NCBI GenBank assembly: GCA_964452575.1
Contig: CAYVMN010000024.1
Coordinates: forward strand, 1-29,371
From: CAYVMN01 sp964452575
GTDB taxonomy: Bacteria > Desulfobacterota > DSM-4660 > Desulfatiglandales > Desulfatiglandaceae
DNA: 29,371 nt
Direction of reading: 5' to 3'
Part shown: piece by piece, positions 1 to 8,965 of the stretch
How the letters are laid out: every line of letters starts with the position of its first letter
Numbering within the stretch: the first letter of the stretch is position 1
Translations under genes and position numbers: made by a program
Notes under the pieces: generated by a model
What the model was told of the DNA's origin: nothing
What the model saw: the letters and a program-made list of their open reading frames with translations, nothing else
Databases searched by the model: none

Positions 1-676
1 GTAACCCAAATTCTTCCCAGCCTCTGGAACGCCCCCTTAGCTTTAAATACAGGTTTTGCCAAGCAGGGAGAGGGCACTTCATAGGGACGTCCTCCTATGG
101 GGCTGTTTCGTAACGAGGTTTAAGACCTCACTGCCGTTCTATGAAATGATGCGTCTTTTACGTCCTTTGGAAAAAAGACCCTCACGGTCCTCCTTCCGGG
201 CCGGAGGCTGCCTTTATTTCAAAATACTAAGGTGTTACCCAAGCCGAAGTTTTTACACATCCTTCAGCAGAAATTCTAAAACATCCAGTTCGTCGAGGAC
301 CTAGGATCATGGAAAACGGCGTTGAGACAATTGCATTCACCTCCGCGATGTGGTAGTAAATTCCGATTCAGCTATGCTTTGTAGGTCTACTGGGCGTCTT
401 CCTTTGAGGGAGATACATTTTTCGGTGCCGTCCCTGTGAACAAGGCAAAGGTTGGCCAGTAAGAGAAACGCTTTATGAATGTGGCAGTTGTGGATATCAG
501 GTGAGGCCTTTGAAAAACCCGACAATTTTTGGCTAGGGCTGATCTTATCACTAATCTAAGGACACTATAGCTAAATATAAGTTAATGATACTTTGCTACT
601 GGGTGCCAAATTTTGTCCAAGTCAGGATTATGCAAAGACATCCAAGTATCCGTAAGGGCTGGACCGATCTTTGAAG
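1..676. other. No recognisable gene
   Basis: I see no convincing coding region or RNA gene here. Short open frames exist on both strands but none has a ribosome binding site plus recognisable protein character. A small GC-rich inverted repeat (CCTCC/GGAGG with a 9-base loop, about 188-206) is present without a T-tract. The stretch lies downstream of a transposase remnant, so it may be decayed mobile-element DNA, but that is inference. Confidence 0.5.
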
Positions 677-910
677 CTACACGGAAAGCCGCTGGCGATC
701 CTCATGCAATTTCTGGTATATGATTCCTTGCTGTTTCACTTGCTTACCGATTGTATCCTCGTTCCCATGCTTTCGGGCGGTGCTTGCGAAGTAGCCGTCT
801 GTCCAAAACTTCCCTCCCCATAGCTTCTTCACTTGGGGGCAGCGTTTGAATACTTCTCGTATCCTGAGGCTCTTTATCATGGTTACGAGCTTGGTCACAC
901 TATATGTCTA
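677..910 (-). pseudogene. IS200/IS605-family Y1 transposase (TnpA) C-terminal remnant
   Basis: The minus-strand frame encodes about 73 residues that match the C-terminal half of IS200-like TnpA: a KSLRIREVFKRCP block, then LWGGKFWTDGYFAST, then RKHGNEDTIGKQVKQQG. The N-terminal half with the HUH metal-binding motif is missing. Just upstream the frame still reads YSVTKLV, which fits the family, but an amber stop at 908-910 closes it. In active members the helix after NEETI carries the catalytic tyrosine (typically in a RRYVQSQG-like context). Here that position reads as glutamine, so nucleophile and HUH are both gone. This is a dead fragment. It abuts the end of the CoA-transferase gene, which suggests the insertion decayed next to, and not inside, the operon. 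Family assignment is by recalled motif, not a search. Confidence 0.8.
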
Positions 911-957
911 CACGGACTGCACCAGAAAGGGCGGGGTGTGTGTTCGAGTTTTCTATT

Positions 958-1719
958 TCACTTGAACTCACTCCAGCGGACACCGTCCGGATCAATTGAT
1001 TTGATAAGGGCAATGGTCTCCAGAGGGGGAAGAGGGGTCTCACCCACATCTTTGGCCACAAGCAGTTCGAAAGCCGTGTTCTCCCTTATCTCATCTATGG
1101 TATGACCCGGATGACAGGATTGGATCTGCATCACACGGTGGGGATTCTTAAAATTCATTACTGCCAGATTGGAGATGACCACCAGCTCATTTTTTTTGTG
1201 CTCTTCTGAACGGTGATTGTAACCCTGTCCTGTAACGAAATCCACCTCCTCAACAAAGACCCGAGGAGTGTGTCGGGTCACCCAAATAACGACCTTAGGT
1301 GTAATGGGCATTAAAAATGCCGATGCGGCGCCCCCTGGAAGCTGGACCTTGGGCCGGTTAATATCACCGATGACACTGAGATTTGTGTTGCCAAAACGGT
1401 CGATCTGCGCAGCCCCTAAGAACATCACGTCGAGTTCTCCCCGTTGCGCCAGGTCAAAAGCCTCGTGAAGACCAAAATAGGCCACAGCATGCCGGTTCTG
1501 TCTGGCATCAAACGAAGAGGGATAAATCCTCTCCACCTCGGGGTCCACCCCTTCTGCACCAGAGATGTACGCCATATCGGGCGCATGAGTCTTCCGGGCC
1601 GCACTCATGGCCAAAATAGGCAAAGGTGAAGAGACCCCGTGTAATACTGTATTAAAATTTTCGATCTCCGAGGCCATAGCATAGATCATCAGATCCGGTA
1701 TTTCGATCTTTTCGCCCAT
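958..1719 (-). CDS. CoA-transferase family I, subunit B (glutaconate CoA-transferase-like)
   Basis: About 253 residues, the usual length for the beta subunit of family I CoA-transferases (GctB-like). The sequence shows family blocks: an N-terminal DLMIYAMASEIEN helix, ISGAEGVDPE near residue 50, the GELDVMFLGAAQID segment, GNTNLSVIGD, and LPGGAASAFL. These enzymes move CoA between an acyl-CoA and a free acid through a glutamyl-CoA thioester. The Glu in the AEG segment is a candidate nucleophile but I cannot confirm it. The upstream subunit A gene ends in TAATG at 1725-1727. The first ATG (1725) is only 2 bases from the GGAGG, while the second ATG (1719) is 8 bases away, so I chose 1719. Translational coupling with subunit A is likely. 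A hydrolase-type relative such as IpdAB is an alternative. The substrate is unknown. Confidence 0.85.
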   Translation of the reverse strand: MGEKIEIPDLMIYAMASEIENFNTVLHGVSSPLPILAMSAARKTHAPDMAYISGAEGVDPEVERIYPSSFDARQNRHAVAYFGLHEAFDLAQRGELDVMFLGAAQIDRFGNTNLSVIGDINRPKVQLPGGAASAFLMPITPKVVIWVTRHTPRVFVEEVDFVTGQGYNHRSEEHKKNELVVISNLAVMNFKNPHRVMQIQSCHPGHTIDEIRENTAFELLVAKDVGETPLPPLETIALIKSIDPDGVRWSEFK

Positions 1720-1724
1720 CTTCA

Positions 1725-2537
1725 TTACCTCCCGTAGACATATTTATCAAGATATTCCTGGAATCTATCTTTGGCCACCACCCTGAGGTAGTCCTTGATG
1801 TGGTCATAGTCCGCGTCATAGTAATTAAAACACGAACACGGGAATGCCCCTTTTGGAGCTTCCACAATCGCATCCACAATGAAGTGGGGTATGGATGTGG
1901 CCTCGGGCTTCTCTCTGATCTCGCTGTTTGGAATCAGTTCTTCCACGGTCACCACGACCTTTTTGGCAGCCTTTGCCTTGATGATATCTTCGTAAAAAGG
2001 CCCCTCGATTCTGACATTTCCATATTCGTCGGCTTTCTGGGCATGGATCACTGTCACATCAGGTTCTATAGCTCTTACTGCAATCATCTTCTCCCCCGTG
2101 AACGGGTCCACAATCTCCTTTTGACTACCTATCACTTCGCTGATATCCATCAGGTCCGATCCCAGCATCCCTTTCACGGGTATGGAGGGTAAGCCCATGG
2201 CCGCCGCACGAAAACCGGCAATGATAGGCTGACAGGCTCCTTCTCTTGTGGCGATTTCACCCTTTTCAGCCTTTCGCCGGAAATTGGGAGCCATCCCAAA
2301 GACTTCGAAAGCCAGCATCCCTGCCCGAATTTTTTCCACGCAACCTGCACCGATTAACAGATCAAAATCAATGGCCGGTTCGCGGTCTATCAGGTTCAGG
2401 TTCCTCTTCCCCTGACGCACCAATTCCCTGACAAACTCCATAGGGGCCCTATGGAATGTTGCACCGCCGAAAGTCACCAGGTCTCCATCATTAACCATCA
2501 CTGCTGCTTCTTCCAGTGTTTTGAGAACTTTCTTCAT
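1725..2537 (-). CDS. CoA-transferase family I, subunit A (glutaconate CoA-transferase-like)
   Basis: About 270 residues, resembling GctA-type alpha subunits. It opens with KKVLKTLEEAAVMVNDGDLV, continues with TFGGATFHRAPMEFVREL and DLLIGAGCVEKIRAG, and has FGMAPNFRRKAEKGEI followed by the RAAAMGLPSIPV loop that is typical of the CoA-binding alpha subunit. The longest open frame starts 20 codons earlier, but the sequence AAAGGAGGGATGGCCT places a strong Shine-Dalgarno just before the ATG at 2537, so the shorter start is preferred. It is adjacent to and overlaps by one base with subunit B. The pair is last in the long minus-strand catabolic block, where it probably activates or recycles a carboxylic acid intermediate as its CoA ester. 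No substrate can be assigned. Confidence 0.88.
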   Translation of the reverse strand: MKKVLKTLEEAAVMVNDGDLVTFGGATFHRAPMEFVRELVRQGKRNLNLIDREPAIDFDLLIGAGCVEKIRAGMLAFEVFGMAPNFRRKAEKGEIATREGACQPIIAGFRAAAMGLPSIPVKGMLGSDLMDISEVIGSQKEIVDPFTGEKMIAVRAIEPDVTVIHAQKADEYGNVRIEGPFYEDIIKAKAAKKVVVTVEELIPNSEIREKPEATSIPHFIVDAIVEAPKGAFPCSCFNYYDADYDHIKDYLRVVAKDRFQEYLDKYVYGR

Positions 2538-2674
2538 AGGCCATCCCTCCTTTTCTAAGCATCTCAACAGCCATAGCCCCCTGAGCCCCTTCCACATAAG
2601 GCAAAATTACTTCGTTTAGATCATTTCTAAATGTTCGCAACTAACGAAATAACCATATTCACGGATTGACATTC

Positions 2675-3595
2675 TCATGTTTGTTTTATGAACAAACTCC
2701 CCTCAGCAATCATCGTTACACATCCCCCTACCCGAACGCCGACAATTCCGTTATCTTGCACATCAATTTCAACGTTGATAATACTTGGGCGTTCAATTTC
2801 GAAACCGATCTCGTTGATTATTCTTATTGTCGGGTTTACCTCGGTGAGATTATGTTTAAAAAGATACGAGCCAATTGGCCCGCCTGCCGAACCCGGTGCA
2901 GGATCTTCAATAATGCCAAAGGACGGTGCAAATAGCCTTGAATGAATAGTGGACTCTGCATTAAGCGTCTCACTGGTAAAAGGCATTAGGAGTTTTGATT
3001 CGAAATCTTTCAACATATCTTTTATAAGTTCTACCTTTGGTTCTGCATTTTGAATTGCGCCAAGCGATTTCACCGGGACAATGAGAACAGGCAATCCACA
3101 AGAAACAACTTCAGCCGGAAGTTGAGTTTCCCGAATCTCGCTTTCCTCAATGGCCATTGCTTTTGCAAGGGTTGCGATATCATTAAATCTTTCACCAAAG
3201 GTTGGAGCAGGCTGAGTCATTTGAACGAATTCTGTTACATTGTCCTTAATGAATAAAGTAACTGGTATGACGCCGATGTTCAGTTCCAGCTTTATTTGGG
3301 TCCTGGGTTCATCAACATGAGTGAAACCCTGTTCTGCGATTACAAATGCTGTTCCGAGCGTCGGATGTCCAGCAAAAGGAATTTCAGTTGTTGGCGTGAA
3401 TATCCTGATTTTAAAATCCGCACTAGGGTCTGTAGGGGGAAGGACGAAGGTCGTTTCACTTAGATTCATTTCTCGCGCTATTTTCCCCATTTCTAAAGCC
3501 GTCATGTCCTGCGCGTCAGTCACCACCGCGAGTGGATTTCCCCCGAAAGGCGTTTTAGTAAACACATCACACTGAAAAAAGTTGTATTTTCTCAT
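2675..3595 (-). CDS. PhzF-family isomerase/epimerase
   Basis: A 306-residue protein of normal PhzF-family length, with two diaminopimelate-epimerase-like halves. Motifs visible: QCDVFTKTPFGGNPLAV at the N terminus, MNLSETTFV with Glu47 at the position of the general acid/base glutamate of PhzF, FTPTTEIPFAGHPTLGTAF, and in the second half PAPGSAGGPIGSYL, where the conserved GSA(A/G)GP loop sits. PhzF catalyses a proton-shift isomerisation of dihydro-3-hydroxyanthranilate. Most homologues have unknown substrates, and no other phenazine genes occur here, so phenazine synthesis is not implied. The start at 3595 follows a CGGGGGT ribosome binding site. In this operon it may isomerise an unsaturated or enamine intermediate, next to RidA. 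Family assignment is firm and function open. Confidence 0.88.
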   Translation of the reverse strand: MRKYNFFQCDVFTKTPFGGNPLAVVTDAQDMTALEMGKIAREMNLSETTFVLPPTDPSADFKIRIFTPTTEIPFAGHPTLGTAFVIAEQGFTHVDEPRTQIKLELNIGVIPVTLFIKDNVTEFVQMTQPAPTFGERFNDIATLAKAMAIEESEIRETQLPAEVVSCGLPVLIVPVKSLGAIQNAEPKVELIKDMLKDFESKLLMPFTSETLNAESTIHSRLFAPSFGIIEDPAPGSAGGPIGSYLFKHNLTEVNPTIRIINEIGFEIERPSIINVEIDVQDNGIVGVRVGGCVTMIAEGSLFIKQT

Positions 3596-3670
3596 ACTTA
3601 CCCCCGAAACAAGGCCATAGGGTTATTTTTTAAGGAAAGATATTCGCAGATAAAGATGACTTCCCCTTGT

Positions 3671-4051
3671 TTAAGGAATATAGGCAATGGCATCCATCTC
3701 AACCAAGATACCGGCGTAGAGCTTAGCTTCTACGCAGGTCCTTGCTGGCAACTTCTCCTTGAAATAGCTTTTATAAATGGGATTCAATTTGGGGAAGTTG
3801 GCCATGTCAGCCACGAAAACATTCATCTTTACGATGTTATCCATCGCGGTTCCAGCCTCTTCTAGATAGAGCTTGATGTTGTCCATGACAAGGCGGACCT
3901 GCTCTTCAAAACCTCCTTGAAGCACTTGATCCGTTCTAGGCACAATAGGACCCTGCCCAGCGACAAACACAAGTTTATCTAAAATGACTGCCTGAGATTC
4001 GGGTGCTACAGCAAGAGGTCCATTTTTGACTTGCATAATTCTTTTTTCCAC
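3671..4051 (-). CDS. RidA/YjgF/UK114 family enamine/imine deaminase
   Basis: A 126-residue single-domain protein, the family's standard length. The C-terminal signature LPARTCVEAKLY contains Arg104, equivalent to the Arg that binds the substrate carboxylate in E. coli RidA, and Glu118 in LVEMDAIAYIP occupies the conserved acidic position. FVAGQGPI is the usual trimer-core segment. RidA hydrolyses reactive enamines/imines released by PLP enzymes. Catabolic homologues serve as dedicated deaminases in amino-compound pathways. The start is a GTG at 4051, six bases after a GGGAGG Shine-Dalgarno. A downstream ATG five codons later lacks this spacing. It sits between the ABC transporter and PhzF genes, which suggests a role in the same catabolic route. 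Confidence 0.9.
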   Translation of the reverse strand: MEKRIMQVKNGPLAVAPESQAVILDKLVFVAGQGPIVPRTDQVLQGGFEEQVRLVMDNIKLYLEEAGTAMDNIVKMNVFVADMANFPKLNPIYKSYFKEKLPARTCVEAKLYAGILVEMDAIAYIP

Positions 4052-4201
4052 TTTTTACCTCCCTCACTATCCTTCCTATGCAGAAAACCACAAAGGAATG
4101 AGTTGCGCGGCCATTGAAGTGCGTCGTAATCCTCCAGCTAGTCTATGAGAATCTTGACATCACTATAAGTTCCGGGTTCAATTTTGTCTCATCTCGGTGC
4201 C

Positions 4202-4912
4202 TTACCCTAAATATGCTTTTCGTACCCGACCGTCGTTTGCCACGTCCTTTGCGTTTCCATGCATGCTGATTTGGCCCGTCTCTAAAACATACGCGCGATG
4301 AGCCATCCCCAGAATCAGTTTTGCGGCCTGGTCCACGATGAGAATGGTCACTCCCTCTTTGTTGAGCAGTGCTATATGTTCCATGATACCCTTGACAAGT
4401 ACGGGGGCCAATCCGAGGGAAGGCTCGTCCAGAAGAAGAAGCTCAGGCTTGCCCATAAGGCCCCTGGATATAGCAAGCATTTGTTGTTCACCCCCGCTTA
4501 ACACTCGACTGTACTGGTTTTTCCTCCTGAATAATATGGGAAACCTCTTGTATTCTTGATCAAGAGTTTTTTCAAAATTTTTTTTGTCTCTTTTAAAATA
4601 ATATCTATAAGTCCCCAAAAGCAGGTTGTCATGAATGGTGTGATTAGTAAATATATGTCTTCCTTCAGGAACATAGATAATTCCCAGTTTAGTTACCTCA
4701 TGAGGTCGCAGGCCCACAATGTTTTTTCCACGAAAAATGATGGAACCTGAACGGGGTTTGTTTAGTCCCACGATTCCTCTGAGGATGGAGCTTTTCCCGG
4801 CTCCGTTACTGCCGATTATGGCTACAATCTCTCCCTGCTCGACCTCCAATGAGATATCTTTTACAGCTACAATGTTACCGTAATATATATTGACATTTTC
4901 GAGTCTTAACAT
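4202..4912 (-). CDS. livF: Branched-chain/polar amino-acid ABC transporter ATPase, LivF type
   Basis: A 236-residue ABC ATPase of the HAAT (branched-chain amino acid) class. Walker A is GSNGAGKSS at about 34-42, the signature is LSGGEQQ at 138-144, and Walker B is LLLLDEP at 158-164, followed by SLGLAP, characteristic of LivF. The C terminus ends in VRKAYLG, also typical. The ATG at 4912 follows TTGGAGATAA. It starts 25 bases after the stop of the fused LivM-LivG gene, so it is cotranscribed. It would form the ATPase heterodimer with the LivG-like domain of that fusion. The ligand is unknown; HAAT systems also carry amides, urea and aromatic acids. Confidence 0.95.
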   Translation of the reverse strand: MLRLENVNIYYGNIVAVKDISLEVEQGEIVAIIGSNGAGKSSILRGIVGLNKPRSGSIIFRGKNIVGLRPHEVTKLGIIYVPEGRHIFTNHTIHDNLLLGTYRYYFKRDKKNFEKTLDQEYKRFPILFRRKNQYSRVLSGGEQQMLAISRGLMGKPELLLLDEPSLGLAPVLVKGIMEHIALLNKEGVTILIVDQAAKLILGMAHRAYVLETGQISMHGNAKDVANDGRVRKAYLG

Positions 4913-4937
4913 TTATCTCCAACGCTTCGGAGGCAGA

Positions 4938-6731
4938 TTAAGCCCCAAGGTACGCTTCAATTACCTCCGGATTCGTCCTGACTTCACTGGGGACTCCTTC
5001 GGCTATCTTTTCCCCAAAATCAAGAACCGTTACTACATCTGCCATCCTCATTACAACGTTAATATGATGCTCTATCAACAGAATCGTGACCCCCCTATTA
5101 TTAATCAGTTCAATGAAAGCAACCAACTCTTCTATTTCTTCACTACTTAGGCCTCCTGCTGGCTCGTCCAACAACAGAAGCTTAGGTTTTAAGCTAATGG
5201 CTCTTGCAATTTCTAGAAAACGCTGTTCCACCAGTGAGAGGTTTTTCGGTTCCGAAAAACATTTCTTTCTCAGTTTTACTGAGTCTAATACCTCTAAAGC
5301 ATGGCCAACTGCCCTACGTTCCTCCCTTCTGAAACGGGGGGTTTTCAGAAGGACATCTAAGACTTTATATTTGATATTTAGATGCAACGCAATCAACACA
5401 TTTTCTAACACGGACATGTTTTGAAATACGCGAACGTGTTGAAAAACCCTCTTCACTCCTTTAGCAGAAATGATATAAGGTTTCTTGTTGGTCTCCTCCG
5501 TTCCTTCCAGGAATATCTTTCCGGAAGTGCACGCTAAATCGCCAGAAATTAAATTCATAAGGGTCGTTTTTCCGGATCCATTCGGACCTATGATAGCGTG
5601 GATGCTACCCCTTTTAACATCCAAATTTACATGACTAACCGCCTTGACGCCACTGAAATTTTTGACCACATTTTCCAGCCTAAGAATTATATTATCTTTA
5701 CCCTCAGATTTCTTGGAAATAAAGACAGAAGCAGAGCCTTGTGGTTTCTCGTCATCTATGTCTGGCTTAAAAAACAATCTTGGTCCTTGAATTTTTGGCA
5801 GGACCGAAGCCAACGAACCCATGATGCCTGTCGGCATAAAAAACAACGCGAAGAGAAGAAGTCCTCCGTAAACATACAGATGGTATTCTGGCCAATCCAA
5901 TGTCAGTTGCGGCACCAACGTCAATAAGCTCGCCCCGATTATGGGACCCCATACCGTGCCCATACCCCCGAGCATAATGGCTACAAGAAAAAATACCGAT
6001 TCTTCCAGGGTGAACATTTCGGAGTTTATGAAACGGATCTGATGTGCCAGAAGGCCTCCAGCTACCCCCGCATAAACACCACTTATACCAAAGGACAAAA
6101 GCCTGTATCTACCGCTACTGATTCCGAGAGACTCAGTTGCAATTTCATCCTCTTTTAGTGCAGAAAGGGCCCTACCGATCTTTGAGTTAATAATCATTTT
6201 ACTCGTAATAAAGGAAATACTTAGCAAGAATAAAATTAGCCAGTAGTAATCTCGCATAGAAAACCGATAACCCATTACCTCGGGAACCGGAATATCAAAG
6301 ATTCCCATTTTACCCCCTGTGAGTGTAGTCCATTCCGTAGCAGCCTTTTCCACGATGATTCCAAAAGCCAGTGTGACCAAAGCCAGATAATGTTCCTTTG
6401 TCTTCAAGGCCGGAATACCAATAATAAAAGCAAAAAATCCTCCCATTAAAGCTGCCGCCGTCAGGCCCAAGGCTATCGGGACACTAAAGCGAGTAGTTAA
6501 GAGAGCCGAAGTATATGCGCCAAGCGCAAAAAAGCCTGCTTGACCTAATGAGGTCTGGCCACTCAAGCCAGTCAAAATGTTGAGGCCAATGCAAACGATG
6601 CAATAAATCCCTATTGATTGAATCACGTGAATGAAATATGGATTGGGCACTAGAAGCGGTAACAAAAAAGCGATACCAACTATTGTACAATGAATGAGAG
6701 TTATAGCTCTGTTAGGATACGCCATAATCAT
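4938..6731 (-). CDS. ABC transporter permease-ATPase fusion, LivM-LivG
   Basis: About 597 residues combining two proteins usually encoded separately. The N-terminal part (about 1-320) is a LivM-type permease with repeated hydrophobic helices and the GLSGQTSLGQAGFFALGAY segment. The C-terminal part (about 345-597) is a LivG-type ATPase with Walker A GPNGSGKTT, Walker B LLLLDEP and an EHH switch, ending in the LivG-like AYLGA. Its signature reads LSLVEQR and not the usual LSGGQ/LPYGQQ form, a mild deviation. The longest frame extends 35 codons further into livH with no support. The start at 6731 (or the ATG two codons later at 6725, with AGAAAG upstream) lies 14 bases after the livH stop. Such fusions are known in HAAT systems of Desulfobacterota and others. 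Confidence 0.92.
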   Translation of the reverse strand: MIMAYPNRAITLIHCTIVGIAFLLPLLVPNPYFIHVIQSIGIYCIVCIGLNILTGLSGQTSLGQAGFFALGAYTSALLTTRFSVPIALGLTAAALMGGFFAFIIGIPALKTKEHYLALVTLAFGIIVEKAATEWTTLTGGKMGIFDIPVPEVMGYRFSMRDYYWLILFLLSISFITSKMIINSKIGRALSALKEDEIATESLGISSGRYRLLSFGISGVYAGVAGGLLAHQIRFINSEMFTLEESVFFLVAIMLGGMGTVWGPIIGASLLTLVPQLTLDWPEYHLYVYGGLLLFALFFMPTGIMGSLASVLPKIQGPRLFFKPDIDDEKPQGSASVFISKKSEGKDNIILRLENVVKNFSGVKAVSHVNLDVKRGSIHAIIGPNGSGKTTLMNLISGDLACTSGKIFLEGTEETNKKPYIISAKGVKRVFQHVRVFQNMSVLENVLIALHLNIKYKVLDVLLKTPRFRREERRAVGHALEVLDSVKLRKKCFSEPKNLSLVEQRFLEIARAISLKPKLLLLDEPAGGLSSEEIEELVAFIELINNRGVTILLIEHHINVVMRMADVVTVLDFGEKIAEGVPSEVRTNPEVIEAYLGA

Positions 6732-6745
6732 CTTTCTGACGAATT

Positions 6746-7603
6746 CTAACTCTTCCCCAATAGGCCGGACGGCTTTAGAGAAAGAAAAAGTATTATTATG
6801 ACAAATGTAACGATATCGCGGAGAGCAGAATGCCAATATGCAGCCATATTTTCAGCTACACCCAATAAGAGGCCGCCTAGAAATCCTCCTAACGGTTTGT
6901 CTATTCCTCCAATAATTGCTGCTGAAAAGGCTTTTACGCCCCAATAAACACCAAGGTGAACGTTAATATATGCCACAGGTGCGATAAGTATCCCCGCCAC
7001 CCCAGCAAGTCCTGAAGATAAGCCCCAAGCCAAAAGTACCATTAATCCAGCATTGATGCCCATTAATCCGGCTACCTCTTGATCGAACCCGACAGCGTCC
7101 AAGGCTTTACCAATGATATTTTTCTTTAAGAATATCTCCACTAAGACCATTAGACAAAATGCCGCACAGATTATAAAGATCTCCTGGGGATAGATTCCGA
7201 TGCCCAATATATGAATGACATCATCACCGAAAGGAGAGGGAAGTTTTTTTTCGGCGGAACCCCAGATCAAAATGTCTGTGTTCTTCAGAATAATCCCAAC
7301 CCCAACCGTACTCATGATCCAACCAATGGATCTGAGCCGTGCAACCGGTTGAACAGCCACTATTTGAATTAGTATCCCTAAGGCCCCAATGAATAAAAAT
7401 ACTAGGCAGAAGACCAAAACCAAATTCAGCCCGAGACTAGTCATCAGGAATAAAGCGGTAAGGGCTCCCAACAGCATTAGGTCACCATGGGCGAAGTTTA
7501 AAGATTCTGTCGTGTAAAACATGATATTGAAACCCATTGCCAATAAAGCGTATGTGCTACCTATCGCCAATCCACTAATTAGAGGTTGGAGCAAATCAAA
7601 CAT
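6746..7603 (-). CDS. livH: Branched-chain/polar amino-acid ABC transporter permease, LivH type
   Basis: A 285-residue integral membrane protein. The N terminus shows the LivH hallmark GLAIGSTYALLAMGFNIMF, then LNFAHGDLMLLGA, and later AVGFDQEVAGLMGIN (the EAA-like cytoplasmic loop contacting the ATPase) and FSAAIIGGIDKPLGGFLGG. About eight hydrophobic segments are apparent. The ATG at 7603 follows AAGGATCAGACA. It is the first of three tightly linked transporter genes (livH, livMG, livF) and partners the LivM domain to form the membrane channel. Confidence 0.93.
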   Translation of the reverse strand: MFDLLQPLISGLAIGSTYALLAMGFNIMFYTTESLNFAHGDLMLLGALTALFLMTSLGLNLVLVFCLVFLFIGALGILIQIVAVQPVARLRSIGWIMSTVGVGIILKNTDILIWGSAEKKLPSPFGDDVIHILGIGIYPQEIFIICAAFCLMVLVEIFLKKNIIGKALDAVGFDQEVAGLMGINAGLMVLLAWGLSSGLAGVAGILIAPVAYINVHLGVYWGVKAFSAAIIGGIDKPLGGFLGGLLLGVAENMAAYWHSALRDIVTFVIIILFLSLKPSGLLGKS

Positions 7604-7641
7604 TGTCTGATCCTTTTTAGTATGTTCTGCCTTTTACCGCT

Positions 7642-7775
7642 TTATTTCTCGATTTTATCTGCGTCTTTCACAAAAACCCCTGCTTTACATAGGAAGTTCT
7701 TACTAAACTTAGTATCTTTCTCATCGGTGATCCGATGGGTAGCCTTTGCGGCTTTCTGAGACAAATAACATTCAG
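7642..7775 (-). pseudogene. Decayed C-terminal fragment of an AhpD-like gene between livJ and livH
   Basis: In the 174-base gap between the binding-protein gene and livH, one minus-strand frame reads YLSQKAAKATHRITDEKD before a stop at 7642-7644. This is close to FSQKAVKAAHRITDMEI in the AhpD-like gene at 11047-11631, and the DNA is similar too (plus strand 7716-7758 against about 11212-11254, with most bases identical across roughly 40). The remainder of the fragment (to DADKIEK) does not align to the intact gene by eye. No start codon or ribosome binding site precedes it. I read it as the relic of a duplicated or recombined AhpD-like gene. Confidence 0.6.
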
Positions 7776-7777
7776 TA

Positions 7778-8965
7778 TCACTGCATGCCTAGCGCCTTCG
7801 TGACCTCATCCTCATATTTAACAACCTTACCATTTTTCCACATCCCTAAGTGTATCTTCTCGAAAGGAATTGCTTGGTGACGCTGTTTTGTGTATGGTCG
7901 TTCGATCGGTCCATATAGCGACTGAAAATTCGTTAAGTTTTCTAACGCATCTCTCACCCTCTCTCCGTCAGTTGTCCCCGCCTTTCCCATAGCTGCAGCC
8001 AGCATCTTAACGGCGTCATAGCATTGTCCACTCACAACAAACATAATTATTTCCCCGTATTTTGCCCTGATCTTTTCGGCCAAAGCCTTCGTTCTTTCAT
8101 TAGTATCTTCTGTGTAAGACGTGGCCATGATGAGGCCATTGACCAAGTCTACTCCCGCTAGGTCAATGACATTAGGTTGCAACAGTGCCCAGCTGCCAAA
8201 AATCTGGGGGCGGTAGTTAATCTTAGCCATACTCCGCAAGATGGTGCTCGCCTCAGGGGCTATCGCGTAAACACCAATGGCATCTGCGCCAGCATTTCTT
8301 ATCTTTGTCAACTGAGATGTAACATCCTGGTCCCCTGTGTTAAACTTCTCTACGGCTACAGGCTCTAGATTAAGTTCCTTCATCCTCTTTAAATAATCGC
8401 CGAGTCCCAACTGGCCATACCCAGTTGAATTGACCAAGAACGCGATCTTTTTAAATTTCTTGCTAGCCCACCTAATAAGAAGCCTGGTTTGATACTCATC
8501 CATCAGCGTGTTACCGAAAATATAGTTCTTGGGTTCATTTTTGTACTTTCCCGTTATTTTTGTCGCACTGGCACAATAACTTATCATGGGAACCTTTGCT
8601 TCTTGCAGGATGTGTATAAATGCCAAGGCAGTGCCACTGTCCACAGGTCCAACCATGGCATGCATCCCTTCTTTGTAAACCATCTCTTGAACGTTGGAAA
8701 TACCCTTGGGAGGTTTGGCTTCGTCATCTCGGACAATTGACACGACTTTTTTCCCCAATATTCCTCCTTTGGCGTTAATTTCTTCAAGCGCTATCCCAAA
8801 ACCTTGCAGGGCCGACTGTCCCCACTCCGCCTTAGGACCTGTGAGAGATCCCTCAAAGCCCATTTTTATCACATCCGATTGAGCAAACACCACTCGGGGG
8901 GCGGTTACAAATAAAGAAAACAGACAACTTACACATGCTCCCAACAACATTTTCTTAATTAACAT
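7778..8965 (-). CDS. ABC transporter periplasmic substrate-binding protein, LivJ type
   Basis: About 395 residues, a type I periplasmic binding protein of the HAAT class. The first 28 or so residues form a signal peptide (KK positive start, hydrophobic LLGACVSCLFSLFV, likely cleavage after VFA). The mature part begins DVIKMGFEGSLTGPKAEWGQ, the standard strand-plus-ligand loop, followed by GFGIALEEINAKGGILGKKV. The longest frame begins 17 codons upstream, but AAAGGAGGATGCT directly precedes the ATG at 8965 and only this start gives a clean signal peptide. It delivers ligand to LivH/LivMG/LivF encoded next. The gap to livH holds a gene remnant. The ligand cannot be predicted; context suggests an amino-containing compound. 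Confidence 0.92.
   Translation of the reverse strand: MLIKKMLLGACVSCLFSLFVTAPRVVFAQSDVIKMGFEGSLTGPKAEWGQSALQGFGIALEEINAKGGILGKKVVSIVRDDEAKPPKGISNVQEMVYKEGMHAMVGPVDSGTALAFIHILQEAKVPMISYCASATKITGKYKNEPKNYIFGNTLMDEYQTRLLIRWASKKFKKIAFLVNSTGYGQLGLGDYLKRMKELNLEPVAVEKFNTGDQDVTSQLTKIRNAGADAIGVYAIAPEASTILRSMAKINYRPQIFGSWALLQPNVIDLAGVDLVNGLIMATSYTEDTNERTKALAEKIRAKYGEIIMFVVSGQCYDAVKMLAAAMGKAGTTDGERVRDALENLTNFQSLYGPIERPYTKQRHQAIPFEKIHLGMWKNGKVVKYEDEVTKALGMQ

Noticed and set aside
2675..3595. Phenazine biosynthesis
   Set aside because: PhzF-like proteins are widespread with other roles and no other phz genes occur in the window.
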